A DNA stretch of 64,000 nucleotides from Climacium dendroides. Its lineage: Eukaryota; Streptophyta; Bryopsida; Hypnales; Climaciaceae. Under the pieces are notes generated by a model. The model saw only the letters and a list, made by a program, of their open reading frames with translations. It made no database searches and was not told where the DNA came from. The DNA lies in assembly GCA_950106755.1 (NCBI GenBank), contig OX467082.1, positions 36,146,001 through 36,210,000 on the forward strand. Direction: 5' to 3'. A program made the translations under genes and the position numbers. Positions 47,898 through 61,122 of the stretch are shown one piece after another; the stretch's first letter is position 1, and each line of letters opens with the position of its first letter.

Positions 47898-49641
47898 GGC
47901 ACAAGTCCGCAGGGAGCTCTCCCTAAAGATGTTGTGAGGTCATTTTTAGTTTGCTAGTTGAGTTCTTCGGAGAGGTCTGGCATGGCTAGGGTTGGAAGAG
48001 GTCTGCAAGTTTTTTATCCCAGGAGACTCCGGTGCCACAGCATATTTCCTATGGAAGGAGGATCCGTAGTGTTCTTCGGGTGCAACTTTGTGTTACTATT
48101 TCGAGTTCCGCTCTTACGCTGACCTTTGTCCTTGCGACAAAGGACCTGTTTGAGCATCTAAAGTTGGTGCTTTGCAGTATCCTCATATCCATTTTAATAT
48201 GAAGAATTCAAAGATTGGAGTGGTTTTGTCCATCTTCATTGAGTTACCTTGAAAATGTACAGTGCATTGGTACTTCATGAAGCTGAAGTTCTTGCGAAAC
48301 TCAACTTTGCCTGACCTGTTCTGTCCTTGGGAAATACTGTTTCACTTGGATGGAAATTGTAGGGAAACTAGAGCAAGGTGATCTATGAGGATAAGCATGG
48401 TAGTTGCTTGGGTTGCCAAGGCTTTCTATAGCCATATAAACAACCTGCATGAGGACCATTGTGTAGTACTCCCTCCAGTATAAAAAATGTGGATGGTCCT
48501 TTGTAAGGGTATTGCTCAAGAGAAAAAAAACCTAGTCATTACATAGTTTCATGATGTATTGTACTCTAGTTGTTTAGCTCACAATTAAAACACTATGAAA
48601 TTTTTAGTAAGCAATCAAGTACTCCATATAAGAAAAAAATCTGAAGTTGAGAAAACACACAACTACAAAATCAAAGCCTTCTCCATCACACATAACATAA
48701 ACTTCAAAATTTTATATCTTTTTCACATAAAATCTGAGTCACATTTATTCATTATTGTCTTCTTTTCAAAGGGACAATACTTACAATGTTTTCTACCTTT
48801 CCAATACTAGAAAATAAAATAAAAGTCATGCTTATCCATTTTGCACTATGGCACTTGCACCCCTACCCCCAATATGGCAACAAATCCAAGAATGGAAAAC
48901 ATGCTTTTTTAATTTTGGAGATTGATTCCTCTCCTCTTGAATTCCAAAACCACCACCACTTTTTGTCTTTATTAGAGAATCTAGCTTCTAATGTACTCTT
49001 CCATGCTCAATAAATTGCTCCAAAATGTCGAGTAGGGCCTCTTACATGAAGAGCGGCAAAGGAAGCATGTTGGACATATGCTTGACTTCAATAGATGTGG
49101 GCCAAAGCAAGTTCCCATGCATTTTGAAAAGTCAACATTGGAACTGTTCTAACAATCATGTAACATTGCACTCCAAGATCCATACTTGGCAAAGCATTTG
49201 GCATCATTTGGACATAAAGAGAGATTGAGATAACAAAGTTTAAAATTTGACCGAACATCATGTCATGCCATAGAGATTGAAAAAACAAGCATAAAATAAT
49301 CCATTGCATTTATGACCTAAAGCATTTGAGGTCCCAAGTGACCAACCACATTCACATTACACCATTAACCAAGAACTTTGTGCTGTCATTTTTTCACTTG
49401 GTGCTACATATGAAAGGTGTTAGTCCCACATATGTCTCAAATATATTTAGCTTTAACACATGGAGCCATGCAAGCAACAACTCCGACATTTTTTGCACTA
49501 ATCAAGGTGTTGCTTAAACCTGTGTGACCTAAAGTGCCCTAAAACCTTGGACGCAAGAGAATAATCTTGAAAAGCAGGAAAGGTAATATCACTCTAGAAG
49601 AAAAATTAAATGTATACATGCCACAACAACTTGTGGTCTGA
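47898..49641. other. Convergent intergenic region
   Basis: Lies between the stops of the peptidase and VPS39 genes. 47898 to about 48300 is probably 3' untranslated sequence. TACTCCCTCCAGTATAAAAA at 48470 resembles one end of a Stowaway-type MITE, but no partner end was found. The rest is AT-rich with no gene. Confidence 0.45.
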
Positions 49642-52600
49642 TCAAGCTCCTGGTTTTGCGCTTTGGCGATCCAACTTGGAGCAACTGAAGTGCGCTAGTG
49701 ATCCGTTAGGATAAACAGCGAAAACAGTGTTGCCAATGCGTTTCTGACAAATGGAGCACGTCCTATCAGTGGTAACTCTCACCATTCGTTTCCGACATTC
49801 CATTAACTCCTCTCGTACCTGATAAAAGAATTGCATTACAATAATGTCAAAACATTCACATAAAGAATTCAATAATACATTAAAAAAAACTGTTTCAATT
49901 TATTTAAGCGACACTTATTAGGCTTAGAAATAAATTGAAACAGTTGTTTTATGTAGCTCATTTCTTATTAAGCTTCACTCACAAGAGTGTCCAAAGGAAA
50001 GCTAGCTAAGAGTAGTTGAAACTGGTGTATGCCTAGCCTTGAGTGTCAAGTGGTGCAATTTTTCACAGTTCTTTACGCAAGGTGAGCCACTCCATCTCCT
50101 GTAGCCACCAATGTAAGCAGCTGAGACTTGGGGTTAAGCCCACGCGCACAGCTGCCTTCAACTGGTGAAGCTTCTCAATGAAGTGGCCAACCCTACAAAT
50201 TTTGAAGAATCAAATATTCACCAGATCTAATGGAGTTCTGTGCATACCTGGAGGCTCTCACTCCTACGCAAGTTTTTGATGACTGACCCATTGCGTTGGG
50301 CCTCACTAGATTTGCACAGCAAAGGCTCTAGAAACGTTATCAATTTCTGCCAATCATGAGCAAAATAATGAGCGTTTAGTGAAGGGCACCAAATTTATGA
50401 TCCCACACGTGAAAATGCAAACGTTTCTACTACCAGCCTGTTGAAACTCAAAAACTATCTTACCCCATATGAAACCATGAAATGCCACTATTTATTAGCT
50501 TTCACTTCAGCATACACACTTCGAGGATTCTATAGTGCGATTAGTGATCTGGTAACCTGAAGAGTTGTGTCCGAGGGCAGCATCCGCAAAGCTTGCGCAC
50601 CATCCATGCGCTCCCATCGTTGGCTGAGAAGGCTCAATGCTTCCTCAAGCATTATGCCTTGATCTGACACAGTACTCTGCTGCTCAAGTGGCTCTGATTC
50701 GCTCTCACTACGGCCATTCTCCGGTGAACTGTTTGCACTAGGGCTCCCATCGTAAGCGCCTAACATACAGAATGAAAGCAACACAGTATGAGAATACCAT
50801 GTTGTCAGTATTCGTCATCAACAAGCGGCTAATTGCAATACCTGTACTCCAAATAAAATGTACAATTTTCTTTAAGTCTCTTTCCATATAATCTTCAGTA
50901 CAATCCTCATCGATTCAAATTTCAAAAGCCCTATTTGGCAACCTCAAAATGTCGATTGTTCCTGTACGTCATAATTCTACAAGAAATAAGAAATTCCCTC
51001 CTTTAAATGACGGGCCACAATGAGCTATCGATTGTAACAAATATCTCTTCATTGAAAGCAAGCAATCCGCGTCCAACATCCTACGGCATAATACGAAAGC
51101 CAATAACAAGAAAAGACAGGAAGAATGCTTGCTGCTTACCATCTTCTATTTGTGCAATCTTTTTTATGCCTCTGGTACGTGGCGTTAAAATGGTCCGTTG
51201 ATTGATTGTGTTCTTCACAGGAGCAAGACTGGCAATGGAACGATCAAACTCTTGTATTGCGGCTTTAGGCTTGAGATAAACTTCCAATAGTGTAAGATAG
51301 ATATTTGCGGTAGCTGGATCCTTTGGAAGGGGTCTGAAAGCCAAAGATGCGAGTGAGGCCGTATTTGGATGCACGCCAGGATTTGTGGGAGCATATACAC
51401 GATCACAGTAAGCTAGGGCTAAGTCGGGTTCGTGAAGCTGCAAAAACAACGTCTTCGTGATGAGTGACAAAAAGGTTGATGATTTATACCCTCTATTAGT
51501 GAAATACGAGAATAAAAAAAAATCAGGATATAGTATGCCACACCTTATGCGCATAGAGTGTAAGGGCCAGACGATGCTGCCTCATACGACCCAGCAAGAA
51601 GGCCCTCTCTTCATATAGGCCATCAACAGGCAAGCGCTGTAAAACCCGCTCCGCATTAAATCGTGAAGAGTCCAAGGCAGCTAAGAGCTTCTGGCGCGAC
51701 TCACTGTGACTTTTTTCATCCCATTTGTCCTGAGACATGAGCTCGGAACGCTCTTCGAGCACCTTCGTCAAGTATAGTTGTACCTAAGGTCACAAAACCG
51801 CTCACTATGAGACTGAGCTTAGAATCCTACCAAGCAATCTCAACCCTTACTACAGGCATCCATACGAGATACCACAAAGAGAAAGTCCCTCAACACTCCA
51901 TTTACTTGGCATAGAGAAAATTTAACAAGTCTAGCATACATATTCACAAGCCATGATACAGCATGCACAATCTTTGTTCATACCAGTTGATTTTCAAGAT
52001 CCAGTGACCTCGTCTCTGGTCGCCGCTCCATCACTTGCTCCAAGTAAGAAACTTGTAGGGTTTTGTCATAAGTTTTGAGATGTGACAGCACCAACGACGG
52101 TGGAAGAGGCGGGTCCAGAGTGACGAAGAGGTTAAGTGCTTGCTCAGGGTGGTTTTTGAGAAGCCACTGGGAACAGTCTATGATGAGTGTATGATCTACG
52201 CTGTCCAGTGCCTGTCAGCACAACCCAGGTAATCCTTAGGAACTTCGATTTTTTTCAAAACTAGTGATTTGCAGGTGGCAACAAAACAATCATAGAGAAG
52301 AAAATGTATAAGAGAAGGGCAAATGACAGATTCATTAGAGCTGGGAACCAAAAATAATCTTACCGTAAATTGTAACTAAATGCATGCTGTCAATCGTGTT
52401 GCATTACTAGAGAGGTTTCGGGTAAGGTGGTTGAGCTGAGAGTTTGCTTGAAACTACCTAACTGATACTCAAATTTGAGGAATCAAACAAACCTGGAGGT
52501 AATCAACAATCGCCTTGGGACCAAACTGCTCTGGATTCTTTGGGGGCGTAGCAAAAGACTCTGGGTGTTCGGCCAAACGGTTTAGAAAGAGAAGAGCTTC

Positions 52601-55600
52601 TCGATGCTTATGATTACTCTTGTAGAGCTGAACGAGTTCGGCGTAATGTCCACCTGTAAATATTTATCAAGACAATAAAATCACATAATGGGAAAATTGA
52701 ATGAAGCGGCAAGAAACAAACTACACTGATCGATAGGCACAGCGATCAGAACTGAAGAAATTCCAATGCTAATCTCTAAGATTGATAATGAAATCAGAAT
52801 GGTGTCCATCACGCAGCTCCAAATACTGAGAACAAAATGGTAAATATTGTTTACCGATGCGTTTATGAATCTTCTGCAAGAAAGACCGTGAATAATTAAC
52901 AAGCAGACCAGTAAATAAAAGAGATTTTAACAGGTTATTATCAGATAATCAAGTTCGTCAATCAGTATTAGATCTTTCGATTTACCTTCTAGCATGACGT
53001 CTTCACAAGCACCAACATCTGCATAATTTGGGCCACTCAACACTTGCGAAGCCATTGATAGATTGTCAGTACACAATAGAGCTTGCACCAAGGCCGTGTC
53101 TAAAACTACTGCAACTTCTCGGGCAGTAGGTTTCTGAACGTTTTTCTCCTCTCCAAGCTCTGCATGCTGCCACAAAATAACATTCCATCAAACATCGACG
53201 CAGAAGTATGTTAGAAAAACTTAGTGAGTAAGAATCTCCGCTCCCGCAATAATAATTGAGACCAAGCAGAAAAATTCAGAAATCTTATATTTCCAATCCC
53301 TTAAATAGAATCAACAAAATTCAGATAAAGCACAGAGAACAGCCATGTTAACTACAATTCGTGGGTCAATTACCTTGTCGACACTTTTGCCTCGCCGGTG
53401 GGTAGCTTCAGCAACCTCAACCATGGCAGCAACGGCCGCTTCAGTGTCTTCGGCCTCCGCTTTTGCAATCACAGGATTCCTTTTCTTCATCAACAGTGTT
53501 GCAAGAGCTCCCAACGCAATCCTGGTTTCTCTTGCATCAGGTCCTTGATTTAAGGCAAGACTGTGCAATGTAGCTGCAGTATCTGCAGCAATAGTAAGAA
53601 TCCACCAGAAAGCATCAGCATATGCATTCTTTCTGTGCTTGGCAGAACATGCTCAGCGGCTTCGGCATCTTCTCCAAGCGCAAACAGATATAATATGAAT
53701 CCATGATTCATGTCAGAAAGGGACTGCAGCGCCTTCCACTTAATGAACATTCGCTAGTAGGTTTACAAGAGTGATGAAAGGTATTACCCTCTAAAGTCTC
53801 AGACGTGGAGGGCGTTAATGCCCCTAGTGGAGATGGACCACCAGATTCGCTCTCTTTAACGTTTGCAAGGTCCTTTGATGCACCCACATTTGGGATTTTG
53901 ATCATGGGGAACAGACATAGAATTGTGGATAAATCAAGGGACGAAGCAGCAAAGTGTTCCATTGCTTCTGCAAACTGATGCTGTCCAAACAAATATTGAC
54001 CATACCTGCACTCATTCATATTGAAAGAAAATAATCAACACTCCAGATGGCGAATTTTGAATCACAAAAATCACTTTGAAACATCTATTTTCATCGTAAG
54101 ACGATCTATAATGTGCTGAAGCCGGTGGTGCTCAAAAACTGCTCACTAAGTAACAAATATAACCAAATGCAACACAATTAAATACCAATTAGCATTCAGT
54201 AGGCCCAGCTACTCAAAATCCTGGAAAAAGCTAAGTTCTCATAACCTCGCTTGACTTGCCTCATGCATAAAAAGCTAGCAAGGAGGACAATTCATAAGGA
54301 TTTAACATGAGAATTTAGCAAAAACTTAAACAATGAAGAAAACGGTTCAGAAAACACATGATGTGTGCTTTAGAAACTCTGCAACTGATGAACTTGTATA
54401 CCTATTGAAACATAGGCAAGCACCACTTTAGCGTCTCTAAATAAGGAGAGAAGCAGCAAGTATTACCGTATGTGGATGGCATCTTCTTTAGAGGCCCGTA
54501 AAGCAGCATCTTCCGGTGGTAACAGCTTGCACAAAGCCAGAGCATCCTCAAAGTTCCCAGAGGCTGCCAATTGAACAACCTGCAAGGTAATTGTGAAGAC
54601 TTTCAGGTAGACTCGACAACAATTAATTAGTAAAACATGCTCGAAGAGATTTCACAGAAAATGACTGGCACTTCTATTATGGTTGTCAAACAAAATATGC
54701 ACCCAAAAACTATAACTCTCATTCAGAGCACCAAGCAAGCGCCTATATAGCATGGAAACTTCACCCACGACTAGAACGAATGCGGCATAACAATTTCTTC
54801 AATGAATTAAGATTATACCTGTACTCCAATGGGAACTGGCTGGAGGCGGTATATTGAGTGGTCAGACGCCGCAATTATGCCTACCTCAGTAGCGAGTACC
54901 ACATGGGAGTCACGAAGAGGAAGTGTCTGGACTAACCCAAATGGGGCTCTCAACGACCTTACCTGCAAATGATATTCGAGGGTCAGATGCTTTAACCAAC
55001 AAGAGCATAAAACCGAGAAATTCAGAACATGTCCACAACCTTGTGTTGCACTTTGTAGAAGGCATTGAAAAAGGAAAAGAAAACAAAAGAAGATGAAGTC
55101 AAACAACTCATGCAAGATCGAACACTTATTTGGAAAAGGGAGGGACCTCAATGAAACGGGACAATCGGGCCAGTGCATACGGAAGCTGAATGACAACACC
55201 GCTGGGTGATTCTGACCAGCTTAAGTTCTGACCACCGGAATGCGACAACTTGCCATTACGATCCACTATGACTCCAATGTTGTCCTGCAAAAATAAGCGG
55301 CCTTAGCAAGACCTCACGATCACTACATAAAAGACACATGAGACTGAGATTAATGCTGGCCTAGCAATACACAAATAAGTCAGGCTCAATTTATAACCAT
55401 AATTGGAGGAATCGAACAGGCAGTTTCAAATGAAGAACAGGCACAGCATGGTGTTCATAAAACATAACTTCACGAGCAAGAACTATCCATTCAAAAGCGG
55501 TACCTTTCCAAGCAAGAGCTCTCCGTTTGGAAGTGAAACTGCAAGAGGATTCGCGTGTCTACCACAGGGAAAGACATCAAAACTTGCACCAGTGGAGATG

Positions 55601-56830
55601 TTAAGAATGACATACTCACGTCTGATCCCTAGACATAGTGAGTCTCCAACCCAGGCCATGCACTTGACCACATCAGGAGCTGGTAGATCCTTCACCTCTC
55701 CGAAATCCTTATTTCCTGAAACAAGGGCACATTAGAATGAACAAAGGAAAACACTGCTGACATGGTCCAGGGATTGCAGAAACAAAAAAACAAAAAATCC
55801 GTCAGTTCAAGCATCTATAGATGTCTTGAGAGAGACAATAACCAAAGAAAACTTGAACTTGATTAATTCGAGAATATTTTCCAAACCATCAAAAGGCCTG
55901 TCAAGGCTTGCCCAAAATTTTATTTCGTAATTTTTTTTACCAAAATCGCTTGAATTTTCCAATGTCATTTGAAGAATCAGAATTTTGATTTCTCGTTTCT
56001 AAGTCAAACTCAATACTCTCAAATACTCTCCTATGAACAATACAGGGTTGAGCGGCTTCATTAACATCCTGTCGGATGCCTCACATTTGAGCATTATTTC
56101 TAGGCACAACACTCTGAAGTCTATCTGGCGTGGGCGTGGACGTGAGCCACCTCTTTTATAGCTATTTTTTTTACCGCGCCAATCATCTTGCATCCTCCTA
56201 TTTATAATTATGACAACACTATTCACACACCTTTGCTTCAATGACAGGTAGGGTGCCCACCGTAGTTCGGAATCCACACTAAGGACACAGGAGGGAGTAA
56301 CTTGGGTCCAGAGTTACTTAAATTTGAGTTAGAAACAGCGCACTTCAAAAGAATCTCCACACCAATGATCACAAAACCAAAAGAATGAAACAGAGTTCTC
56401 AGGTACCATCATATTTGTAGATAAAAACTCGCTTGGCTTTCGCAACGGCAAGCATCCCTCGCTGCTCATCCCACGCATACAGATTCGCACCCGTCGTCTT
56501 CCTCAGGTACGCAACGACGTCGAACTCCGGCAAAGAATGAATCGCAACCGTGTCCGAGAGCGAAATCAGCAAGTTCCGCGCTTGCAAGACGTTCATGGAC
56601 GTCACCGCCTTCTTCGCAAAGCCAATTCGAGTATCTTTGAGAATATAGGACGCAGACGAGAGATCAGCCTCCTTGAATGAAGAAGGGTCGTCTATAAATT
56701 CCGGCACATACATCCGCAATGACCCATCCATGCAACCAACAAGAAGTCGGGAGCCCCATAGCCCCACACTTTCGATCTTCACGGGACAGTCCTTGAGGAT
56801 CTGAACTACATCAAACGCGTTGTGAACCAT
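49642..56830 (-). CDS. VPS39: Vacuolar sorting protein 39 (VPS39/VAM6), HOPS subunit
   Basis: Subunit of the HOPS tethering complex that binds Rab7 and promotes fusion at the vacuole. Fifteen exons: 56830-56407, 55715-55504, 55284-55147, 54962-54819, 54579-54467, 54005-53788, 53582-53374, 53166-52986, 52653-52493, 52211-51984, 51783-51544, 51437-51140, 50759-50557, 50346-50248, 49818-49642. All are GT-AG and in phase, giving 1014 residues (plant VPS39 is about 1000). It starts MVHNAFDVVQILKDCP, as in plants. An N-terminal citron-homology-type beta-propeller (about 1-290) has GIRREYVILN and PNGELLLGK. Helical clathrin-repeat-like parts follow, including QKWDEK-type KWDEKSHSE and LSQRWERMDGAQALRMLP. 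The C-terminal zinc-binding segment has C977, C980, H999 and C1002 (CSICQKRIGN…HFSC). The region between exons 6 and 8 is Ser/Pro- and Ala/Glu-rich and the least conserved. Confidence 0.95.
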
Positions 56831-57720
56831 GGCTCTCCAAGCGCGAAACTCTTACGTCAGTAAAGGAACGGATTGCTGGAGCAGGATCTGGCAACCCACA
56901 CAACGTCACCCTCATTCACCCTTCATTGGACTCCCCCAAAGCTTCATCTGATTGAGAAGCAGCAAAGTAAGTGATGAGAAAAACTGATGACAATGCAAAG
57001 GAAAACCCGGAGAATGCAAAATTAGGGCTTAGAATCGCTAGAAAAATCAATGTGGCAACAGTGTCATCCTTCTTCACCAGCCTTGAGCCAATCCTTCATC
57101 AGACTCCCCCAAAGCACAGTGATATAAATACAGAGAAGAAACGGAGAATACTAATCTAGGGTTTAGAGTCTCTAGGATACCCACAGTGGCAATCCAATCT
57201 TTCGCACCAGTCTCATTATTCTTTCCAATTCTTCTGACCAAAATCTCACGGAGAAGCTCCAATGTCCAATCTGTCAATCTATCGCTGGTCCAAAACTGCT
57301 AAAATTCAGAAAACAAGATGGGATGCGTTGCACAATAGAGCGAATTCGTGAGGGGGAAGCATCGTGACCTTCTTTTACGTCAGAAATTAGAGCCCGATTC
57401 AACAATGAGAATTGAATTGTCGGAAGCGGAGCGGAAGAGACCGGCAAACCTCTACCCTACACCTGACCTTGGAGCTGTGAATTATGACATCCTTAAGAAT
57501 CGATTTCATTCGACTGCCATCTCAGAGCAATCAGAAATTCCGCGAACATGACATCATAGAATTTCTCATAACGTACAGTGAAAGGGAGAAGCAAGCCTAC
57601 CGTAGAGGCGAATTCGAGCTGTGGAAGCTGGCTACCACCGGCAGATCGAATGCGACTCTGCCCTGCAACTACAGAAGCTCGCGAAGGCGATCTTCGGGTG
57701 TTTCATGAACTGGTGACTAC
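56831..57720 (-). other. Probable VPS39 leader and promoter region
   Basis: Upstream of the VPS39 ATG. Contains AGGGTTTAGAG-like and TTAGGGCTTAGAATC leader-type motifs at about 57026 and 57160. Composition is gene-like to about 57720. Short plus-strand frames here are not supported as genes. Confidence 0.35.
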
Positions 57721-57798
57721 ACTTCGGTCGTAAAATGTACCTGTGGAGTACATCTGGCTGAATTAGGTCTGCCACCTGGCACACGAGCCTCAATAATG

Positions 57799-57806
57799 CC
57801 ACGTGG
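57799..57806. promoter_or_regulatory. Palindromic G-box (CCACGTGG)
   Basis: Perfect CCACGTGG about 970 bp upstream of the VPS39 start codon, the last GC-rich motif before AT-rich DNA. It is a typical bZIP/bHLH binding site; activity is not shown by sequence alone. Confidence 0.3.
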
Positions 57807-58250
57807 TACTTTCTGATTGATTGAGAGGACAGGGATTATTTCCCACTGCCCTATAAAAATTAAGTAATGAATATTTTTACCAAGAGTTTACATATTACTA
57901 ATATTCAAAGAAGAGTATCTTTATAGATGTAGTTGGTAAAAATAACTATGAAGATTGACTCCTAATTTACTTATTTAATGCTATGCTATGTTATGAAGTA
58001 TAAAATTGCTTCAAAATATGGGTAAACAAAGCAAGGCAAAAATCTTCATCTATTTTTATTAACGAAAAAAATCCAACCATAAAATCCTTTTGTTAACTTG
58101 TTCAAGTACATCCTCCCAAAAAAATTCAAAGTGATAATCACCATTGTTTGCAAGTTCAATGTGTTTGAAATTTCAAAAGTAGTTTTTCTTAGCCCTTCTC
58201 AAAGACGAAGTTTTGCACGTCTGTTGACATTTTTAGAAAAAAAATATGCA

Positions 58251-58331
58251 CTCCCTCTGTTTCTAAATAATACCAATGTTTCTTTTGTACAATGCAAAAG
58301 ATTCTTTAGTGTTATTAAAAAATGAAGAGAG
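58251..58331. mobile_element. Stowaway-like MITE (81 bp)
   Basis: The left end CTCCCTCTGTTTCTAAATAA pairs with the right end on the other strand, CTCTCTTCATTTTTTAATAA, both variants of the CTCCCTCC Stowaway terminus. A TA follows the right end. The left TA is not intact. Confidence 0.55.
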
Positions 58332-58825
58332 TATGTCATATAACTTGTTGCAATTTAGTCAATATGTGGAAAAATGTGTTGAGGTTACATGAAAAAAAAT
58401 TAAACCCAAAAACTATAGAATTCATTTATTTTAAATTATTAAGTGGAGGGTGGTACATGATGGAAAAAAAAATTTAATTGCTAAAAATTTTTATAAGAAA
58501 TTGAGAATTTAAAATTCTAATGGTAGGAATTAACTAGACTAGTCAAGTAATGGATACTTGGCATCCTATAAATAGATAGTGAATTTTTAAAGGATTGAAA
58601 ATTGGTGTGCCTAAAATCATCCCTAGACTTTCATGAATAGAAACTCTAAATTTTAAGTAAAAAGCTAATGAAATTAGTTTTACAAGAATATTACAATTGA
58701 GTGCAATAATTTGTAATTAATGAATCTTTTAATTTTTTGTTCAAAGTGCAAAATATAGGAGTTGGATTAAAATAATCATCTATTTTTTGTCATACACAGA
58801 CCGCATATATACTTTTTTCCTAATC

Positions 58826-58881
58826 ATCATACTACTAAAATCATAAGTCCCTCTGTAATATCACAAATGCTACCATTAATA
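58826..58881. repeat. Flanking block shared with 61066-61122
   Basis: ATCATACTACTAAAATCATA and the following CCCTCTGTAATATCACAAAT are found immediately left of both foldback elements. The repeated unit is therefore larger than the terminal inverted repeats suggest, or one element arose by duplication of the whole locus. Confidence 0.75.
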
Positions 58882-59693
58882 CTAGGGGCTCGTGCTTGCT
58901 ATGCTACGCATTCATTGTATCACATATTAGTAATAATTTGATATATTTGAATAGAATGCATGATAATGATTTCTATAATTCTTTAAAATAATTATTTTAA
59001 TTATTTTTTAAAAATATTTCCAATCATGCATACGTAGAAATTATATTTTCACACAATGTGATATTACTAAAATAGAGTAGCAGTTCACAATCACCTCTAT
59101 AATATCACTTTTTACAAAGGGTGATATTATAAAAATAATATAGTCATTGCAATTGAGGTGATATTAAAGAAGATCAATATGGTGATATTATAAAGGTAGC
59201 AATTCCATTTCTTTTCTTGGTTTTATACTTCTTTTGTATTTCTATGATTTTGTGGTTTTGTGAGCTTTGAGCTTTCATGATTTCAATTTTCTATTGCTAC
59301 TACCAAATGATTTTGAGAAATTTATTCAATTGAAGCGATTTTGGATTCCACAACAATTAAGTTGTTCACAAAGTTCTTGAGATTTATAAGTTTTTCTTTT
59401 CAATTCTTCAATTTGGGTTGCTATTTTTTGTAACAATGGAGTCAAATTTCTAGTGCATTCTAATGTATGTGTATCTTTTATAGTATTTACCATTGCATAT
59501 GTTTCATTCATCATTCAATAAATTATATTGTACATTTCAATATATGCTTACTTATAAAAAAAATTATACAAAGATTTTAGTCAATTTTATATGAAGATTT
59601 ATTGAAATTTTTGTTCTACATTCTATCTAAAACATAAAAATTCTTATAAAATTTCAATGATGAATGCGTAGCATAGAAAGCACCAACCACTAG
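58882..59693. mobile_element. Foldback element A (diverged right arm)
   Basis: The left end CTAGGGGCTCGTGCTTGCTA then TGCTACGCATTC pairs with the right end on the other strand, CTAGTGGTTGGTGCTTTCTA then TGCTACGCATTC. TA flanks both sides. The left half and central part match element B (61123-62004) closely, but the right arm beyond about 59535 is different except for its last 32 bp. The central part has an open frame of 62 codons on the minus strand (59326-59514). Confidence 0.8.
59326..59514 (-). CDS. 62-codon frame in the loop of foldback element A
   Basis: ATG 59514 to the stop at 59326. The predicted peptide is helical and could form a coiled coil (LLQKIATQIEELKRKTYKSQ). The same frame exists in element B (about 61558-61752) but is broken by a one-base change near LLQK. 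No family recognised. It may be a captured exon or a remnant of an element protein. Confidence 0.25.
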   Translation of the reverse strand: MMNETYAMVNTIKDTHTLECTRNLTPLLQKIATQIEELKRKTYKSQELCEQLNCCGIQNRFN

Positions 59694-60069
59694 TAGTGAA
59701 TAAAATTATAATATTTATCAAAATGATAGGCATCCATCTTCATTAGAAATTTCATTTCTAAGTTTGATTGTTGGATGAAAGGATGAAATGATGTGGGGGA
59801 TGAAATGATGTGGAATATTCTACAACATTATGTTGGAAGAAGGGCAACAATGTTGTATACTCAATATTATGTTTATCAAAAAAAATTAAGTCACAAAATT
59901 CTTTAAAAATTAATTTAAAATTAATTAAAAATATTGCCCAAGAGTGTTTCCAACATATTCCAAAGTGGATTTAAGTGTTATTTAATCTACCAACATGTTT
60001 CAATACTCTTGAATCCAATTTGGAAGATGTTAAGGACAAAATGAAGTACATCTCCAAGAAGACATCATT

Positions 60070-60245
60070 TGGAGTCAATCAGAATGCCAACCTATTGCCT
60101 TGACACAATTGTTAGTATTCTAGAGTATTTCAACAATGACAATAAGTCTCTAAACAAACTTATTTCATAGATGTCAACCAAGATGCCAACCCCAAGTGCC
60201 TTAATACAATTGTTGGTATTCTAAAGTATTTCAACATTTAGTCAC
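60070..60245. repeat. ~110 bp imperfect tandem duplication
   Basis: AGAATGCCAACCTATTGCCT (60080) and AAGATGCCAACCCCAAGTGC (60180) start two units. Both continue with TTGACACAATTGTTAGTATT-like words and GAGTATTTCAACA. Confidence 0.7.
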
Positions 60246-61122
60246 TAGTATTATCTAAAATTATTGAACTATCTAAAAATTGGAGAAATTGAAATGAGGT
60301 TTACTAATATTTCATGATTATTCTTATCTACATATTTAGTAACTATAATAATATGTAGCCAACAACAAACTTGAATAATAAAATAATAATAATTCTCCCA
60401 CTTTAATTTCATTTGCCCTATAGACTTGGAGAGTAGAAGTAGATTAACGAAAGGACAATGGGAGATAATTATTTTTTTGGACTATAGATTGCCAAATTTC
60501 AACAAAATTTTGATGTGATACAAGTCAATAGGATCTTATTAGAGACATAAATGATATTATTCAGCTTGATTTTGTAACAAATCAGTTGGTGAGAATATTT
60601 ACTATTGTAAAATATAAATTATTTTTATTGGATTTTATTTGCAAGAGAATTCTAATATACTTCAATATGTATTATTTGGACACCATATAAATAAATTATA
60701 AAATGTTCAGAATCAAAACTAGACTATCTAAGGTTCTTATGTCTTGATTGTGTACATCTTTTATTATAAATATGAAAGATCTAGTATTGTTTTTTGAACC
60801 AAATGTAATTATCATATTATAAGCAATGATGATTAAGGTGAACTAGCCTATTAGCCACTCTCATTTCTTATGTTTCCAAGGGATACATTTCAAAATAAAA
60901 TATACACCTTAGATTCATAAAGGTGAAATTGGAATTTGGATGGTAATAACTAAGTTGGATCACCATATTAGTGAACATACCTCATTGTAGCAACCACACC
61001 TTATTGTGACACCTTTCTAAAATTGACCTCTATTAGATTCTTGCTTAGAATGTACAACCTCTATTCATCATACTACTAAAATCATAAGCCCCTCTGTAAT
61101 ATCACAAATGCTACCATTAATA

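Noticed and set aside
48470..48500. TACTCCCTCC end of a Stowaway MITE
   Set aside because: Only one end was found within 400 bp, so it is not called as an element.
49025..49517. Short plus and minus frames in the convergent intergenic region
   Set aside because: AT-rich, no family, and no splice or promoter context.
53550..53750. Minus-strand open frame of 66 codons between VPS39 exons 6 and 7
   Set aside because: Using it would break the reading phase. The acceptor at 53583 joins exon 6 to exon 7 in frame without it.
57348..57708. Plus-strand open frames upstream of VPS39
   Set aside because: Probably leader or promoter of VPS39. The frames overlap each other and match no family.
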